Below, one piece after another: positions 7,745 through 8,199 of a DNA stretch of 8,199 nucleotides. The stretch's first letter is position 1; each line of letters begins with the position of its first letter. Source of the stretch: Deltaproteobacteria bacterium (GTDB taxonomy: Bacteria > Desulfobacterota > DSM-4660 > Desulfatiglandales > B25-G16). Below the pieces are notes generated by a model. It saw nothing but the letters and a program-made list of their open reading frames with translations. It was not told the DNA's origin and did no database searches. The stretch is from NCBI GenBank assembly GCA_020348625.1, contig CP070752.1, positions 1,531,818 through 1,540,016 on the forward strand. The letters are read 5' to 3'. The translations under genes and the position numbers were made by a program.

Positions 7745-7955
7745 CTATTGTTTCCGCCTGCTAATTTCTGATCCAGCTAGGCAAGCGGTTATGCACAAAC
7801 CACACCGAAACGTATAGCCATTTCGCCCCATATGTGGAAACCCCCCTATCTTTATAGTAAGAACAACCTTGTTTATCTGTTCAACAATCGCAAATATCTC
7901 TTCAACCAGAATGGGCGTCAGGTGTTTCAAGGCCCGTGGAGCGAGTTGAGCAATC
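7745..7955 (-). pseudogene. Decayed 3' fragment resembling livF (branched-chain amino acid ABC ATPase)
   Basis: On the minus strand, just after the TAG of the upstream TRAP-like gene, a frame reads LTPILVEEIFAIVEQINK. This closely matches the segment after the Walker B motif of LivF proteins (GLAPILVEEIF then an IINR-like stretch). Further on, NGYTFRCG followed by ITACLAGSEI can be aligned, with several changes, to the RGYVLETGRIVLEG region near the LivF C-terminus. The TILLVEQNA block between them is missing or scrambled. The Walker A, signature and Walker B motifs are absent because only the tail is left. It ends at a TAG (7745-7747). No ATG or ribosome binding site was found, so it is not a functional gene. 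It suggests that a branched-chain amino acid ABC operon once lay here and was mostly deleted. The call rests on recognition of one conserved block plus a weaker one. Chance resemblance is possible. Confidence 0.45.
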
Positions 7956-8199
7956 CTAAGAAGATACCATTATTTTTGGGGTCCGGCGGATCACGAGGAA
8001 TATCATAGCCACGGCTGGTATCAATGCCAATGCCGAAAGGGTACCTCTAGGGTAGAACAAGATAAAGAGCGCCATTAGGAGGACTACAAACCTTGAAGGA
8101 AGGTCGAGCCTTTTACGTTCAAAAAGTCTACCGTGGATGGCGGCAGCCGCTGTCAAGCATCCAACAATTAGCACACCCAGAGCAGCCAGTTGTGTTAAA
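7956..8199 (-). CDS. C-terminal end of a second TRAP fused permease (cut by right edge)
   Basis: The frame is open from the right edge to a TAG at 7958-7956, giving 80 visible residues. A GTG at 8174 lies inside this frame but is not needed as a start, because the coding pattern continues unbroken to the edge. The segment is strongly hydrophobic: one helix (LAALGVLIVGCLTAAAAIHG), a short charged link (ERKRLDLPSR), then two closely spaced helices with a central LFYPRG turn, ending in RRTPKIMVSS. This pattern matches the extra C-terminal domain of fused TRAP permeases, in which a link like LSWPERLLLL precedes a helix ending near a Pro-Gly turn. It would sit in the inner membrane. The core TRAP motifs are off the window, so another membrane protein remains possible. 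If correct, a second TRAP operon lies upstream of the sensor kinase. Confidence 0.6.
   Translation of the reverse strand, partial: LTQLAALGVLIVGCLTAAAAIHGRLFERKRLDLPSRFVVLLMALFILFYPRGTLSALALIPAVAMIFLVIRRTPKIMVSS

Overview
The window is a stretch of bacterial chromosome in which every recognisable gene lies on the minus strand. The theme is organic-acid uptake and sensing. Signal-peptide-bearing proteins, strong AAGGAGG-type ribosome binding sites, a TAXI-type TRAP transporter next to malate dehydrogenase and a Cache/PAS histidine kinase suggest a Gram-negative anaerobe or respirer, perhaps of the former Deltaproteobacteria (Desulfobacterota). That placement is inference from gene content; no marker gene is present.

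Layout, read in the direction of transcription (right to left). (1) 8199-7956: the last 80 residues of a multi-spanning protein resembling the C-terminus of a fused TRAP permease, entering from beyond the right edge. (2) 7955-7300: about 650 bases with no intact gene. It holds a decayed fragment resembling the 3' end of livF (branched-chain amino acid ABC transporter ATPase), a frameshifted plus-strand reading frame of unknown origin and a cluster of short palindromes. (3) 7299-4142: a two-component pair, a membrane histidine kinase (Cache sensor, two PAS domains, HisKA_3/HATPase_c) and a NarL/FixJ-type response regulator, joined by an ATGA overlap. (4) 4141-3857: an intergenic region with inverted repeats and a good sigma-70-like promoter for the next operon. 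(5) 3856-430: a TRAP transporter operon: TAXI-type periplasmic solute-binding protein, a small predicted lipoprotein with an IPT/TIG-like fold, and a fused DctQ-DctM permease. (6) 256-1: the N-terminus of malate dehydrogenase, cut by the left edge.

How the parts may work together (inference): the kinase's periplasmic Cache domain resembles the dicarboxylate-sensing domain of DctB, the neighbouring TRAP transporter would import a carboxylate using an ion gradient, and malate dehydrogenase would interconvert malate and oxaloacetate in the cytoplasm. A DctB-like sensor normally works with an NtrC-type, sigma-54-dependent regulator. Here it is paired with a NarL-type regulator, and the promoter seen upstream of the transporter is sigma-70-like.

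The least ordinary parts are the lipoprotein between the binding protein and the permease, the hairpin just before the permease ribosome binding site, the sequence elements shared between intergenic regions, and the livF-like remnant against the upstream TRAP gene. No RNA genes, CRISPR arrays or intact mobile elements were seen.
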